Assembly (NCBI RefSeq): GCF_030247185.1
Contig: NC_080572.1
Location: forward strand, 32,596,971-32,660,970
Direction of reading: 5' to 3'
Length of the DNA: 64,000 nucleotides
From: Malaya genurostris
Lineage: Eukaryota; Arthropoda; Insecta; Diptera; Culicidae
How positions within the stretch are numbered: position 1 is the stretch's first letter; each line of letters opens with the position of its first letter. Positions 46,560 through 62,119 of this stretch are shown here, one piece after another. The translations under genes were made by a program, and so were the position numbers. The notes below the pieces were generated by a model. The model was not told the origin of the DNA, searched no databases, and saw only the letters and a list, made by a program, of their open reading frames with translations.

Positions 46560-47660
46560 AGTTAGTAGTACGAATCGTTTGCACTGGGCAACGCAGAGAA
46601 CCGAAGACTAACTTTTCCAAATTTGCCCCATTGAAATCGTTACATCGTTTCGATATTGCTGTCGTTCTTTCGGAAGCTAAACTTGTTTCCCGTTTTCCTA
46701 AACGTACACCTTTAGTGAGCAAAACTTATTCGCAATGCGACAAATCCTGACCGAACAGTCGATCCGTTCTACAATTGGCCTCCCACAGAACAAGGAATGC
46801 TCAACTAAGCCCACATTATGTACATAATTCGATAGCCCAACTCTTTGAAAAGTTTCCAAATCGATCGACCACAGGAAATTTGCTTACTATCCGATTAAGT
46901 CTCCTCTGGTTCGAATTTCACCAAATTAACATTCAACTTTGACTGCAAGCTAGATCGTGTCTCGTTCAATTATCGATTATCGAATTGTCACAGAAAACAT
47001 TGTCAGCATTCTTGGTTTCCGCATTCCGTTTCGAAAATTACCATCACAGGACGTTCAACGAAAGAAGTTCATTAAAACTAGGGTGGGATTGCTTAGCGTT
47101 CACTAATTTCTTTCTTTCCGTTATGAGAAATCCTGACAGCCCCGAGCATGAAAATAATTTATTGTAAATGATGGTGCAATTATCGGAAATAACGATAACG
47201 TCTGACCCAGTGCGCATTTCCACCTGCACTGTCATAGAGTCTGATTCGAAGTATTTTTTTTTATTCACTGCCGGCGGGAATCATCTCGTCCTAAAGTCCT
47301 GCATACATTTGCTGCAATTCGAAAATATACGCTTTGTTCCTGCCCTAAAGCTATTCAAATAATATGCAGACCGAGTTTCCACGCAGGGAAACGCTAATAT
47401 GATATCTCCGTCAGAGCGAATATGTGTTCCAGTGTACCGATAGTTTTGAAAAATAGGACTATTCACTCCATTCCGGTCAGTGACTACGTTTTATCTGCAG
47501 CGTTCCTCTCCTTACGGCTAGCAGACTATATAATACACGATTGTCGCCCTACAACCTCGGGCAATACATGCTTTCGTAATATCAGAGTGCACAAAAAACA
47601 TTTAGATGGCGACTTGCTTAGTTACGGCAATTCAATGTTAGATAGACTTTGGTTTAAAGG
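46560..47660 (-). pseudogene. Decayed coding-like stretch of unknown origin
   Basis: The minus strand shows several consecutive open stretches in shifting frames: about 47281-47466 (YRYTGTHIRSDGDIILAFPC), 47044-47268 (MTVQVEMRTGSDVIVISDNC) and about 46700-46890 (Cys-rich). Cysteine content and beta-like alternation suggest an extracellular or envelope-type protein, perhaps from a retroelement or an old viral insertion. I cannot identify the family. Frameshifts and stops show it is not functional. It could also be chance. Confidence 0.25.
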
Positions 47661-47708
47661 CTTTTCGCAAAATGACAACATTAGTTTTTGTTTGTTTTGA
47701 GAGGCTTC

Positions 47709-47730
47709 CAACAACAACAACAACAACAAC
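47709..47730 (+). repeat. (CAA)7 microsatellite
   Basis: Short uninterrupted CAA run in non-coding sequence. Confidence 0.8.
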
Positions 47731-48119
47731 CCTAATTTGTTACCATTGTTTAGTGTCAAACTTTCATTCGTTACATAAACTGATGAAAAATTTCCTTAGA
47801 AATTAATGCTTGATGGAAAACTATGAGAATTATTAGGATCTCATTTGCTTTCTACACATATAGATTTCTTTACCGCTTGGATATTCTAATGAAATAAACT
47901 GAACTTATAATAATAATTGAAAATATAATGAGCTGAAACAATCCGAACACTGTTGGTTATGTTTTTTACAAAGTTGATTATAACAATGTTGATGTATATT
48001 GAAGTTTTTGATACTGATGAAGTTAATACGACAGCTGGAAGAAACGTGAGATTTCGTTCAAAATTAAAGTGCTCAAGGAGAAAGATAGAAATTCGAAGGA
48101 GCTGTACCTGGAATTTATG

Positions 48120-48296
48120 GCGGGTTTCACAGTATGGAGTTCTGACAACGCTTTCAAATAGCGAAATGGTTGTGGACACTCGCAAAGAGACTTCCGGTCG
48201 CTTCTGACGTAATGTTTGACTCAAAAGGATTAATTGCCAATGGTAGAGTTCACCTACGAATTTTGGAGGGTCTTTGAAACTTACAGTAGTCGTCAT
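48120..48296 (-). pseudogene. Mariner transposase relic
   Basis: The minus strand reads YHWQLILLSQTLRQKRPE and on. This resembles the mariner segment just before the second catalytic Asp (a LNxxLxxKRPE-like block). The DNA is similar to 61020-61130, which carries the same block and the following HDNA-like part in better order. The 136-codon open frame (47886-48296) extends beyond the similar part and is not a gene in itself. Confidence 0.4.
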
Positions 48297-48299
48297 TCA

Positions 48300-51028
<2,729 letters not shown>

Positions 51029-51029
51029 A

Positions 51030-54000
51030 GGTTGCTGATCCTATCAATGAAACATTACTCGTGAACTATTCTTTTCACCGGCGATGCTCTACCCGTGCGG
51101 CGAGCAGTTTGTATATATTCCGTGTCTGCTTCATTCATTCTTTCCTTCCACTCAGAGAATTGTACCGCTTGGCAAAGCAAGCAAGCATCATATATGCACT
51201 CTGTTCGCTCGCAATGAGTTCGTTTCGAAGCGTTTAGGTAGAAAGCTATTCGGTGGTGCTGATGACTCGCGTTGAGTCGAATTTTCTACTCACGGTGATT
51301 CGTTCTCTGCGACGTATGGCGGTACAACTGAATGACCGCCCAGGATAAAATTTTATTCCTGTATAAAGCTTATAAGAAAGATGTCGAATCTTTTTGAATT
51401 GTCTTCACTGCACATTTCTTCGGTGTTTGCTATACTTCAATCGTGATTTGTAGCGTTAGGGACAACTTTGATACCTGCCAGAATATGTTATTGATTAACC
51501 ATCAAACTGTAAAGGGTTATTAATGGAGCGTTTTTGTGTGTCGTAAATATGTAACTTTCACTCTTATTCCGTAGTTCTATAATAAATTCATTTTGTGTTT
51601 CGATCGAGTTCGACTTTTCCAAACAAATTATACCTCATTCGAAATGCCAAATTGGTATTTTTCATTCGGTCGAATGTAGGGTTGTTTATTATGCCTGAGA
51701 AGTAATAGTCCCAAGTTTTTGTCAATTATTATTGTTTCTCATGATCGTGAAACTATTCATATACCGATTACAAAGCCATTCGACGATCCTTTACTTAATA
51801 ATTATAAACATATGTGATGACACTAATAATTGCTTTTAATTTCATGTTAATCATTCATAATAAACTAATAGTATTTGTATTGACTTCGAGACAAGTTGTG
51901 TCGAACCAAGTCAACTACCAAAAAGATTGAGACCAACTTTGATGATACACACTATTAGTTCTTACAAATACAAGAAGAACCATAAACACCAAATAATTCC
52001 GTCACATTCAATATACAGGGCGTTAGAGCTACAATATAATAGAAACTAAAACCGAAATAGAACTTCTATAATTTTGTATAAGGCACTAATTTGGAGGCCA
52101 ACATAAGATTTTACTGAAGAATGATATTTCTATTATTATCAAAAACAAACAAACTCTCTACAGTTACTTGTTGGAAACTGTGCCATGGAAAATCGTGCAA
52201 TGAAGACCTTCCGCAGTTTCCAATAACGAAATAAATATCTAAAAATCAAGTATCATACAATCAAACACAACAAAATTATCTGTCTCGTGACATCAGTGAC
52301 GTTAAATAAAGTGGAATTAAATGCATATTTTTTTTCTTGATCCTATATTCTCCTACTATCTCCTGATTATGTGATAACAGAATTATATTTCATTTGGACT
52401 CTTTGTATTCAAGTATTCACGTAAAAATTTTGTTGCTCAACACAGTTTTAAGGTAAATAATGCAATGAGTAGTTTCAAAACTGAATGTGTGATATGAGTA
52501 ACAAAAATTCTAAATCGCACTATCTGACAAATCGATAAACCACGCGGATTGTGTTATTTTTCAAATTGAAATCGTTTCCTCTGTAATATGAATATTGTAA
52601 AATGTTATGAAATTGAATTTACAATTTCTTCTAGCGGAGGTTCTTTTTTAAAAAAGCTAAACCGATCACTTCGGGAGTCAATTGTAGAACATTTTATTTT
52701 CAATACATTTTTGACAGCAATATCAGATTGTAATCTTAATTTGATTTCAGCTCATCAATTTCTCAACTGATATCACATTACGTTATTATTTTGCTGTTTG
52801 CTTTTGGAAAAAAAACTTACGAGGCAATAGTTTTGTGAAACTCCAAAAATGATAATATTAAATGCAAAAATTTAATGAATGCATTAAAATAGGACTAAGT
52901 TAATAAGGCGATACAAAAATGCAAAAGTAAATTTCAATGGAACATCTATTCCTCCAATTTTAGGTTGCGTTTTACAAAATGCTTCGACATCCTGTGGCAG
53001 TTGGCCGGAACCACAACCGTGATTCTCAATTTAAAAGTCCTAATTTCCTGATCGTAGTACAGTTATTCTAATCGATAATTTGCGTAGATGTATGGTAAAA
53101 GATGCTGAATGAGTATTTAGTTAGTAATGACTATTTCTTTGTTAGCCATTCTTCTTAATTGCTTTGATTTTTGCAGAGCAAGCAGTTACATGGCGTCTCA
53201 GTAGGTTCAAACGTTGTGGAAAACCCTGCACTCCTATTACTTCTAAAAATCAAATCTATGCGAAGAAGCGTTAAATTGTGTTTAATATAATAAAAACATG
53301 AGAAAATAAATCATCCCTGGAATTAATAGATGCTACTCTATTTGCATTGCATATTGATATTGCGTATTGGACTTGATAATTCATAATCATATGTGATTTT
53401 AAAAAATATCACTGTAGATATTTCAGTCCATTTTCAAAATCATAAATAAAATAAATATCAAACCAACCCGAAAGAGAATCAAAGATGTTGCTACAGTTAT
53501 ATGTGGAAAATAATTCCTTTAATTTTATTTCTTATATAAGCCATATAAACTGCAAAATTTTCACTTTACAAAAGTGATTGTCCTCAGGTGATTCAACTCC
53601 AGCTTTTTTAAAATCTATCTGCCATTACTTGCCGCAAAATTTCAACAGCACGGAGTACGAACGTGAGAATAGTATTCGGTGAAATCTGAATAAACTGTTT
53701 CATTAGTTTTATTGCAGTAGGAAGTACATTATATGTACATTAGTATACGATTTTAAACGACGTTTTGAAGCGGACTATCAGTTTTATTTATCAGTTTAAT
53801 TTTTATCCAACCCAATCGTTTCGCCATTTCCAATGATAAGTAATGATATTACGTTTAAAGTTTTCTAAACTAATTTGTGATGTTCAACGCACACTTTTTA
53901 TCAGGGCAATATCTACGAGACAATTAAACTAAGCAAAATAAAAAATTGCTTCCATCGCATCGCTAATTTTTGTCAATCAATTTATCAATTTTTTTCGTAC

Positions 54001-54296
54001 ACTTGCATTCATGATTGCTGGCATTTTGACTCGCAGTGAGTCAAAAATTGACTCAATGTAAGCGCTATTCGTGCCTGATGATACCTGCTCTTGAAATGGT
54101 AGAGAATGGCTCACGGCGGAATAGCAACCAGCATGAAAAAGCAAGATCTCTTCTCTCTTGCGAGTCGCTCAGGTTGTCACATATTAAGCATAGCTTTTGC
54201 CTCGTCCGGCATTACACGCTTTGCTGTCTCCGTTCTTGAATCGTTCGCAGGCGGTGAGCGTTAATGAGTTGCGTGAGGCGAATTTCAGCAATATAT
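51030..54296. other. Unassigned AT-rich region
   Basis: No recognised gene. The parts at 51030-51340 and 54000-54296 are GC-richer and share loose features (GACTCGC and GAGTCGAA-like motifs, promoter-like TATATATA nearby) but no clear alignment. The intervening 2.7 kb is very AT-rich. Confidence 0.4.
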
Positions 54297-55446
54297 ATAC
54301 GGAGAACCCTTCGATCATAAAATTGCGATATCGCAGTTTTTGATTTTTGCGATAGTTGATTTAACTAATTTCTTTTTGATTCAACCAATATGGTTTTTGA
54401 TTTGCATATATTCAAGTAGTTGAAAAATATGTTGTTTTGAATGCTGTCAAATGCCGGAGACAGTTGAAAGCAAAACAATAATCGCAATGCAAAATCAACA
54501 ACTTTTTTAGTTGAAATCTGTTCGCAGTCAATGAAAACAACATCGATGGTTAAAGCGTTTGGTGACATTGTGTTTATTCGATTTGAGAAATTTATGATAA
54601 CAAGTGTTTATCTAACAGCGGTGTTGTGATAAAGTTAACCTTGTTTAAGATGAAAAAGATTTGGTGACAAATTAGAAAATGTTAATGAATGATCATCTCG
54701 TAATCTTTCAGGTATGCGTAAAAATTTTATGCTTCAAATTCGATCATTATTTACTTCCAGCAGACTGTTTTACTTCCAGCTGTTTGATACCGACGATGAT
54801 GTTCATGCATTAGCAATAAAACACTTTTTGACATAAATTTAATTTATAAAAGTAACAGGAGCGAAGGGTTTCAAACGCGCTGCGATTAAATGGCGCGTTT
54901 GAATTGCCGTCGCAAAATTCAAATTCCCAGCGGTTGATGCACCCAAGCTCATATAAATTGACTAAAATTATCAGTGCATAACTTTAGTTCATCCGTTTGA
55001 AGGCATCATTTTAGGTAAATTAAATAATTTCGCTAATTTACTCGCCCCTCCGGGCACTTTTGCTGATTTAAAACGTTTTTCTACATCAATCATTTCCGAT
55101 CGAATCAGAAGTATTTTTTTAGAATTTAGATCTTTAATGATCTCAAAACAAACAAACAAATAAAACCGATTTATTTTTCAACTAACAGAATGTTGTTTCA
55201 ATAACAACACCAGTTATTTCAACTAAAATATTTGTTGAAATTGAAAGGTATGTGTCCTCACTAATTGACAGCATTTTTTTCTAACAGTTAAATTTGTTGT
55301 TTCAACCATTGTTTCTGCTAATCGAAAAACAAAAATGACAGTTTAGTTAAAACAACAATCGATTAGTTGTTCCAAATTTTAACCAATCGAATTTAGAAAA
55401 TCAACTAATATTCCGGTTGAAATGGGATCGCGAGTGGTTCCGTGTA
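54297..55446. mobile_element. Candidate TIR element (about 1.15 kb), TTAGTTG-rich
   Basis: The left end ACGGAGAACCCTTCGATC and the inverse of the right end, ACACGGAACCACTCGCGATC, are similar. The interior repeats TTAGTTG and CAACTAA motifs, as copies A and B at 18-21 kb do. It has no transposase. Probably a distant relative of those elements. The ends are too diverged to fix exactly. Confidence 0.35.
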
Positions 55447-55454
55447 TGTATATA

Positions 55455-55700
55455 TATCCTGAACCAGAATTTAGTTCCTGAGCCCAGGTTCCGAATTCGG
55501 GTCTAAATATAATCAGTCCAGTTCCAGGGTCCGATCCAGGTGTTGAGTCTGAATCTAAACCATAAACTTACCACATTACTGGTACAGATCCTGGACCTGA
55601 AAGCTCTGCTCCACAATATGAACCTGAACCTGGAGCTGGACCAGGATTTGAACTTTCCAATGTTCACCAATGTTCAGAACAACATAGAATCGGAGCCGTT
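55455..55700 (+). repeat. Degenerate CCTGAACCTGGA-type low-complexity repeat
   Basis: Recurring TCCTGAACC, TTCCAGGGTCCG, CCTGGACCTGAA and CCTGAACCTGGAGCTGGACC units. The overlapping open frame at 55540-55752 is a by-product. Confidence 0.55.
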
Positions 55701-56113
55701 TCAGGTTAGTTCAATATGTTCAGAATCAACTGCACTTTCACATACAAGGTAAAAGTACCTTGCTTTTTATTCATATTTCCGGTTATGTCTCTGACATTAT
55801 CCACCAGAAACGCTTGAGAATTTCAATTAAGACTGGAATTTGAAAGTAAATATCACATATTAAATCTAAATCATGGTTTGAGATGATCTAAAATACGTTT
55901 GAATACTATTGGTAACGACTATTCAGCAATTTTATTAGATTCTACCATTTCAAACGCGAGTCGCATCTCAGTGCAAAATTCCCTTAATAGATTTTATTCA
56001 TGTTTGTTCGAGAATACACCAGATCAATATCGGAAGTTTAGCGTAACCCGTTCTCCCATGAAGTGATTTTAAAAGAGTCTCAACCATCAAACCCATGTAC
56101 TATTAGGCTTTAC

Positions 56114-56222
56114 CCTTAAATGCGCAAGGTCGATTTTTCTATTCCTTTCGATATAACATTGCATGAAACGTGTAAATACGATTTTCGGTATATTGCATTG
56201 AAACAACACCGCGCATTTAAGG
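56114..56222. mobile_element. Tiny MITE candidate (109 bp)
   Basis: CCTTAAATGCGC at 56114-56125 is perfectly inverted as GCGCATTTAAGG at 56211-56222. TTA-like bases lie just outside both ends. There is no coding capacity. It could be a very short MITE or a hairpin-forming site. Confidence 0.45.
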
Positions 56223-58440
56223 ATTAACCGGTTTACTTTCGTTATGAATTCTACATTACCATTATTTCTCGTCGGTGCTACCAAGCATTTTATTTTCGAA
56301 CACAGTACTCAATTCCCAACTCTCCGTCACCCTTTTCATATACTCCACGACCATTATATTGCGTTGGAACAGCCCATCGAGCTATCAAATCAAAGAATAA
56401 GTTCATGCAAACCCAGCTGCTGCTGGAATGCTGACCTAAACCTAAATTGAGATATATACCTGATGCACAGAGACAAAAAAACACACACAAATTTAAATTG
56501 GAATGGAAAATTACGGATCCAATTCCAACAGGTTCACTTGAGTGCGTTTCGGTTAACTAGCAATTCGAAATCGATTGGGAAATCCTTTTCCCGTGTGGCA
56601 CCAAAACCAGCTGTCAGAACGGTTGGAATGTTAAGAAGGCCATTCGTTGTCATCACGGTCGGTTTTTCCGAGAAAAAAATATCCCATTTCCGACGACCGA
56701 GTTAGACGTTCTCAAAAAAGGAATAATGCTTAGCAATTATCTGAAGATTGCTTTGCTCCACCCATTCAGTTTTATTTTCCATGAAATGGAAAAGGCGGAT
56801 CTGATCCTGTGAACGCTGAAAGATGAAAGAAGTTTGCGTGTTGGATTGTCATTGATGGCGGTTGGGGGTTTCAAGAAAAAAGTAAGGCTTCAACCATATG
56901 ATCTAGATACAAAATAATTACCCAAATATTGATTGAAAAAAAATCGCATTCCAAACCGCCTTTTGTATGCCAAAATCAACTGTTTTTCTAATTATTGACA
57001 GCGGCTGTTGTTCAGAACGCGAAAACCTGTAATTGCTTATTGTGTCACCAATAATTTCCATTAAAATTCATCAAACTAAATATCACACACGTGAAGAATC
57101 GGCTTTGATTTCGATTGCACTTACCCCTCCTAACTCTGGTATCCTTCCAAAGGCAACAGAAATGATTACATTACACCGTGAACCGACGTGGATCAAATTT
57201 AGATTGGAAAAGTTGTAATATGCGATGAATCCTCCGCGAAACTCGGATACTCCTCCTCAAACCCCGGACTACTCTAACCGAGGTGGATGAAAATCTTTCA
57301 GAACAGTTATTTTCTAGAGCACAAGAGAAACCTTCGCCGCTGACTTCCTCTGCTGTTTCTGCTGATTTCCTCACTATCCTTCTCACAGGCAACGGGTGGT
57401 GGTAGCGGAAACCGCAGACGAAAACCATTCATCATTCGCACAAAAATTGCAATTTCATCATGTTTTATCACATAAAAATTTCGAAAAGAATGTGAGTGTT
57501 TTCAATTTTCTCCGTTCACTTGACGTGACGTCCTGGCAGTTCACTTATCCACCGGGCAAATGGATGTGGTGTCGTTTTTGCTACTATCGAGTTTGGTGAG
57601 TGATAGCTTCTGCAGAAATTCCCGGATTCTATGTCCTTATGGGAGCGTTGAAAGCGATCACAAGCACAATTCGAATGGCGCCATATAGATGTGTTGAATG
57701 AGAACATGTCGCATATGTTTGTTCAAAATTAGTTCAAGTACAATGGGTGAGAGCAGAAACTCTGACAATCAATTCTGAGGTCTTATTTTTAATTTTTAAA
57801 TCATTCAGGTATCAATTCGGCTGAGGTATCATTCGGCTGAAAAACAATATTTTTATAGTGTTTTGAATATTCGACAATTTTTTGTCACCCTGAATGTTAA
57901 ACGTGATAATAAAATTACTAAAAGTCACGATGAATGTCATTTCTCATTTCATTGCTCAGCAGAAGAGTAGCAGGAAATCTAGAATGGCCTGTATTAGTAT
58001 TTGAGACCTGAAGAAATATAATGGCCTGTATTAGTAATAGAATGGTCTTATTTTTCACTTTTGAGCGATTCCATTTGAATTCAAGGGTGGATATAATTTT
58101 ATAGTTTTTTTATTTTGCTCAAATTTTGCATGAATATTCATTGCAGGCAACAAGGACAATTTGCACCATCAGTTCACCGTTTCGATTCTATACTTACTTT
58201 TGAGAAGGGCCTGGTTGATGATTTAATGCGTTGGACATTGATTTAACAAGTCAGTTGTCGTATAGTCGAGTCACGATCCGGAGAAATTCAAAACCAAAGA
58301 TTCGACCTGGAGCACAGTAAGAGACATTTTCTTTTTTTTACACATATCATATGATATTTAGGAACTTTGTAGCTTCTAAGTCGGTAGAAATCGATTAAGA
58401 GAGAAATCATTTGTCACACACACATTTGCTGATCTTGGCG
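56223..58440. other. Unassigned region
   Basis: No supported gene. A GC-richer interval at 56.5-57.6 kb has overlapping open frames on both strands (56463-56705 plus, 57171-57428 minus, 57396-57599 plus) without recognised domains. AATGGCCTGTATTAGTA is duplicated at about 57983 and 58020. Confidence 0.4.
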
Positions 58441-58560
58441 TACTGATTTGAATAGTCAATGGGTGTAAGAAGTAAGCCACATACTTGCTCAGTTTGTCGA
58501 GCTGAATAGATTGGTAAATGACACTCGACCCACCGGGCCTCGGAAATTTTTTCTACAATT
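58440..58560 (-). repeat. Dispersed repeat fragment, minus orientation
   Basis: Fragment of the 25-kb family: TTGTCGAGCTGAATAGATTG, then GACACTCGACCCACCGGGCC, in reverse orientation. Confidence 0.5.
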
Positions 58561-60840
58561 TAAACGAACTCTATACTTTTTTTTATATTCTAAAGAAAGG
58601 TAAAACAAATCAAGGAAGGAATATTAGCACTCCAAATTATTGACATGAAATTCGTCTAATTTTAATCTCGCCTTTTAGTATACTAGAAAACAGAAGGAGC
58701 AAAATAATAACCATGCATATTATTCACACCATATCGAACCTATCACAAACAGATTTTCAAGTATTCGAAATGGTAACAAGAATAAATAATATAAACGGAG
58801 TCCATTTTTACGGCAAAATCATGCGTCTCCAGGCAGAGCCAATATATATGATAATGTAATTCAACGATTTTGGTTTGCGTGAAATTTCTTCTTTTTTTTC
58901 GACAGAAGGCAAAAGTGCCGCAGGCCCTTCTGTTCAGTGTAGTGAGTGGAGGAAAAATAGAATCCACAACATGCGTGCTTACGAAAAATTCTTCTGGTTC
59001 GGTCTAGGACAGATTTTTTGATCTCAGATCTCCCCGAAGTGCAATAATATTTGTGAGAAAAACGACATATTGAACCCAGAAGGAACTCTCCGTCCTTCAG
59101 TAGATGAATTTCGATATCTAGGTCGCTTCTAACGAGATATGCGCACACATGTATGAATAGTATTGAGCTTTTAATCTTTTCACAACTCCTTGCTCGGAAT
59201 CAACGGGACGGCGAAAATTATTTAATTCCTCCGAAAGGTAGAACCATTCTCAATTTATGGATTTATCCTCATCCTAATGGATTCGATAATAGGAAGTTGG
59301 AAGCTTATCCCAACAGACAGCCCGATTCGAGCTCCCCATGGGATGTCATTCGTCGAACACAAATCCCATTGTTACTGGCTGACTGGTTGCCTCCTTTGCC
59401 TCTCTTCCCACCTAGACAGTAGTGCTAAAGTCAACCGGAACGGACTAGGACTGGAACTGGATCAAGGGACTGTAGCAGATGTTGTTCCAGTTATAGTATA
59501 AGTACGCTGCAGCAGATAGATTCGATTAATAGTCGAGTCCGATAGGATTTCCCCCTTTCTCTTTGATGATAGAAAAATTCTTTCAATGCGGACGAAGAAG
59601 AAATTCTCAAGGATGTGGGAAGGAATCAAACTGGTGGAGATCCAGGTCCATTCTTTTGCTGATATTCATCAAATGTGAAGAGCTGGAAGTCGAATTCGTT
59701 CAGTTTTCTTTAGTGATGTGATATCTATTCAATTTTTCCCTCTGTCCGAACAAGAAATATTTATCTCCTAGTGTTGCTTTCATCGTCTTTAGAATTGAAT
59801 CAATTCGAGAGAAAATCGAACGATTGTGTAAAACTTGCAGAACGATAATTTCCTACAAAGCATGATGTTCGAAATTATTGGCTATCAATCTTCTGGACTG
59901 TGAATTAGAAATTGCGGAAATACACCTTCCTAAAGCAACAGATTTCGATCGACACTTCAAAAGTTTAGTGCAGTGCAGCAGATTTTATGTTCCGGGAAAT
60001 CGGGTGCATTATTTGTTTTCCACACCGGCATCAAACGAGATGGCATTTCATTTTCATTCACTATCCAATAAAAGGACGATGGAAAAGATAATATCAACAA
60101 CAGCAGCAGTAGTCATTGTTCTATTTGTCCGGGACTACCCCAAGAAGGGCTGACGCCTTGCAAAAACAAAATGGAAACTCAAGACTTAAACTAATAATAA
60201 TATATGGAAAGTCGTACATCCGCAATGCAGACTGGACCGCATTGTGCCAACTCGAGAATGCTCCAGTGGAGCAGATATAGAGCGGTAGTACCGCCCAGTG
60301 CAGCAGGAATATGAAAATAAATTATCGAAAGGGCAAATGGAAAACTGTCGCCGGCATAGATGAAGTTCGGGAGTCCGGTTGACTAACGACAATGAATAGT
60401 ACAATGTTGCACTTTGAACAGCCTGATGATGCTGCGACTGAAAGACTTCAGGCAGTGCTCTGGGATTTAGGTAGCTAAAATGATTCAAATTGGTTTCCTA
60501 AATTAGAGTGCCAAATTTTTATTTATTATCACGTGTTCGAAAGTGTTTGGCTCTCAGAACCCAACATTTCACGGTTTTTATGAACAAGATATTTTGCACT
60601 TTGGTACTATAGGAGTCTGTATGCCATAAATGCTCGATACTAACGACCTCGGAATTCGTCGTAGTACTGCATAAATGCGACATTTGTTTGACTTTTGAAT
60701 TTGAGTTGACCCGATATTGTAGCAGTTGCACCAACGCGAATGTTTACTTATATATAAATTAACTGTTTTGGGTCTATTTTATTGTAGAAAATGAATACAA
60801 CGACATTTAATTCGAAATTCTGTCCAACACTAAAACTTTT
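58561..60840. other. Unassigned region with coding-like frames
   Basis: No firm gene. Open frames at 59153-59422 (plus), 59878-60153 (plus) and 60186-60488 (minus) look more protein-like than their surroundings. No splice-bounded model was found. See the finding on 59210-59420. Confidence 0.35.
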
Positions 60841-60849
60841 GCCTCCCTT

Positions 60850-61145
60850 TAGGGTAATTTACTAAACCCCTTTAAGAAACCATTTTTGCGGAACAAAAAG
60901 AAGTCCGAACGTGCTATAACTAGAGTGTATGGCGGTGAGGTAGCACGTTCCGCTTTAACCTTTGGAGATCAGTTTTGACAACGTTCACATTATCCGGTCA
61001 CGCATTATTGTTCAACAAGATGACTTTTCCGTATCTGTAATAAATTTCCAGCCGCTTCTGGCGTAATATTAGGTTCAAATGCAACAATTGACTACAGTTA
61101 ATTTCTTATGTAATTTTTTGGAGGCTACAAGTAATTAATAATAGT
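60850..61145 (-). pseudogene. Mariner transposase relic (second Asp region)
   Basis: The minus strand reads LNLILRQKRLE, then YGKVILLNNNA, a stop, NVVKTDLQRLKRNVLPH and SDFFLF. This follows the mariner order KVILLHDNARPH, VVKxxLxxLxWEVLPH and PSDYHLF. The Asp of HDNA is replaced by Asn and there is an in-frame stop. Only this central-to-C-terminal part is seen; no ends were found. Confidence 0.65.
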
Positions 61146-61339
61146 TGACGTCCTTACTGTACCCACCGAACACATAGCCACCTTGCATACATTGCACCTC
61201 GCTACATGATAGAGTGAGATAACACAATGATAATGTATGATAACCAATACTTGAACAAAAAACATGTTCAAGTACCATCATCAATATGAAATAGAATTTG
61301 AATTATTGGACCTCTTCATCAATAAGAAAGAAAAGGGTG

Positions 61340-61870
61340 TACCATTTAAAATCCGCACACACCTAAATTGCCCTAACTCTTGATCCGCTAGGTAAAACTA
61401 ATTAAAATTTTGCGTAGACATAGTTATTGTGTATTGTTTACACTCTGTGAGTAGATATCATCAGGTGCGTAAAATTTTTCAAAATGTCGCGAAAGAACAG
61501 TGCGCTCATTGCACTTTGAGAATAAGGATCTATCTAATTGCGTTAAGAGTTCAAGATACCATCGTGTCTGGTATCATAAAACGTTTTAAGAATGTCAGAC
61601 TGTTGATCGGAAGCAAACTTGCGTAAAAAAGGCGACAGATCAACGAGAATGATCACAAACGCGTGGTATGAATAACGAGATATATATGAAAACTGATTTC
61701 AACCAGATTTCAGGAAACCTGTATGTGATTGCTAAGAATAAGTGTGATATTCTCGAGAAGCTGCGAACACAGATTATGTCGATGATAACTGAGAATTTCT
61801 TAGTTTAGCAAGCGATTTTTATTTGCGGAAAGCGGAGTTAGTCTTTTGTTATCGTCAGCACCAGGAATGG
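61340..61870 (+). pseudogene. Tc1-like (D37E-type) transposase relic
   Basis: A plus-strand start at ATGTCGCGAAAG (61484) is followed by degraded N-terminal sequence. From about 61668 a better part reads EIYMKTDFNQISGNLYVIAK and EKLRTQIMS, then ENFLV, stop, QAIFICGK. This matches the region around the first catalytic Asp of D37E Tc1-like enzymes (DETYVKxDFxQIPG ... KYLVWQAICSCGK), with the Asp-Asp replaced. Everything downstream of this is missing. Left boundary perhaps near GGGTGTACCATTT at 61337. Confidence 0.6.
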
Positions 61871-62119
61871 ACGGGACAAATTCAGTAAACACCATAAATG
61901 GACGGGATCTCTCTCCCTTTTGGCGATTTTCCAAGCTCAAAAATGTTCAAGCTTTAACCGCCGGGTGGCATCACTAACCCATTTCCGATTTAGGTCAAAT
62001 TTGGTGTAGTAGTATAATTATGCCTTTCTATTAGGTTCATAAACATTACTGTGGAATTTGAAATAAACAGGCTATTCATTGAATAGAAACAGAAAAGTTT
62101 GTTCGGAGCTCTGGAGACC

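Noticed and set aside
47886..48296. 136-codon minus-strand gene
   Set aside because: Part of it is a mariner relic and the rest is AT-rich read-through, so it is not an intact gene.
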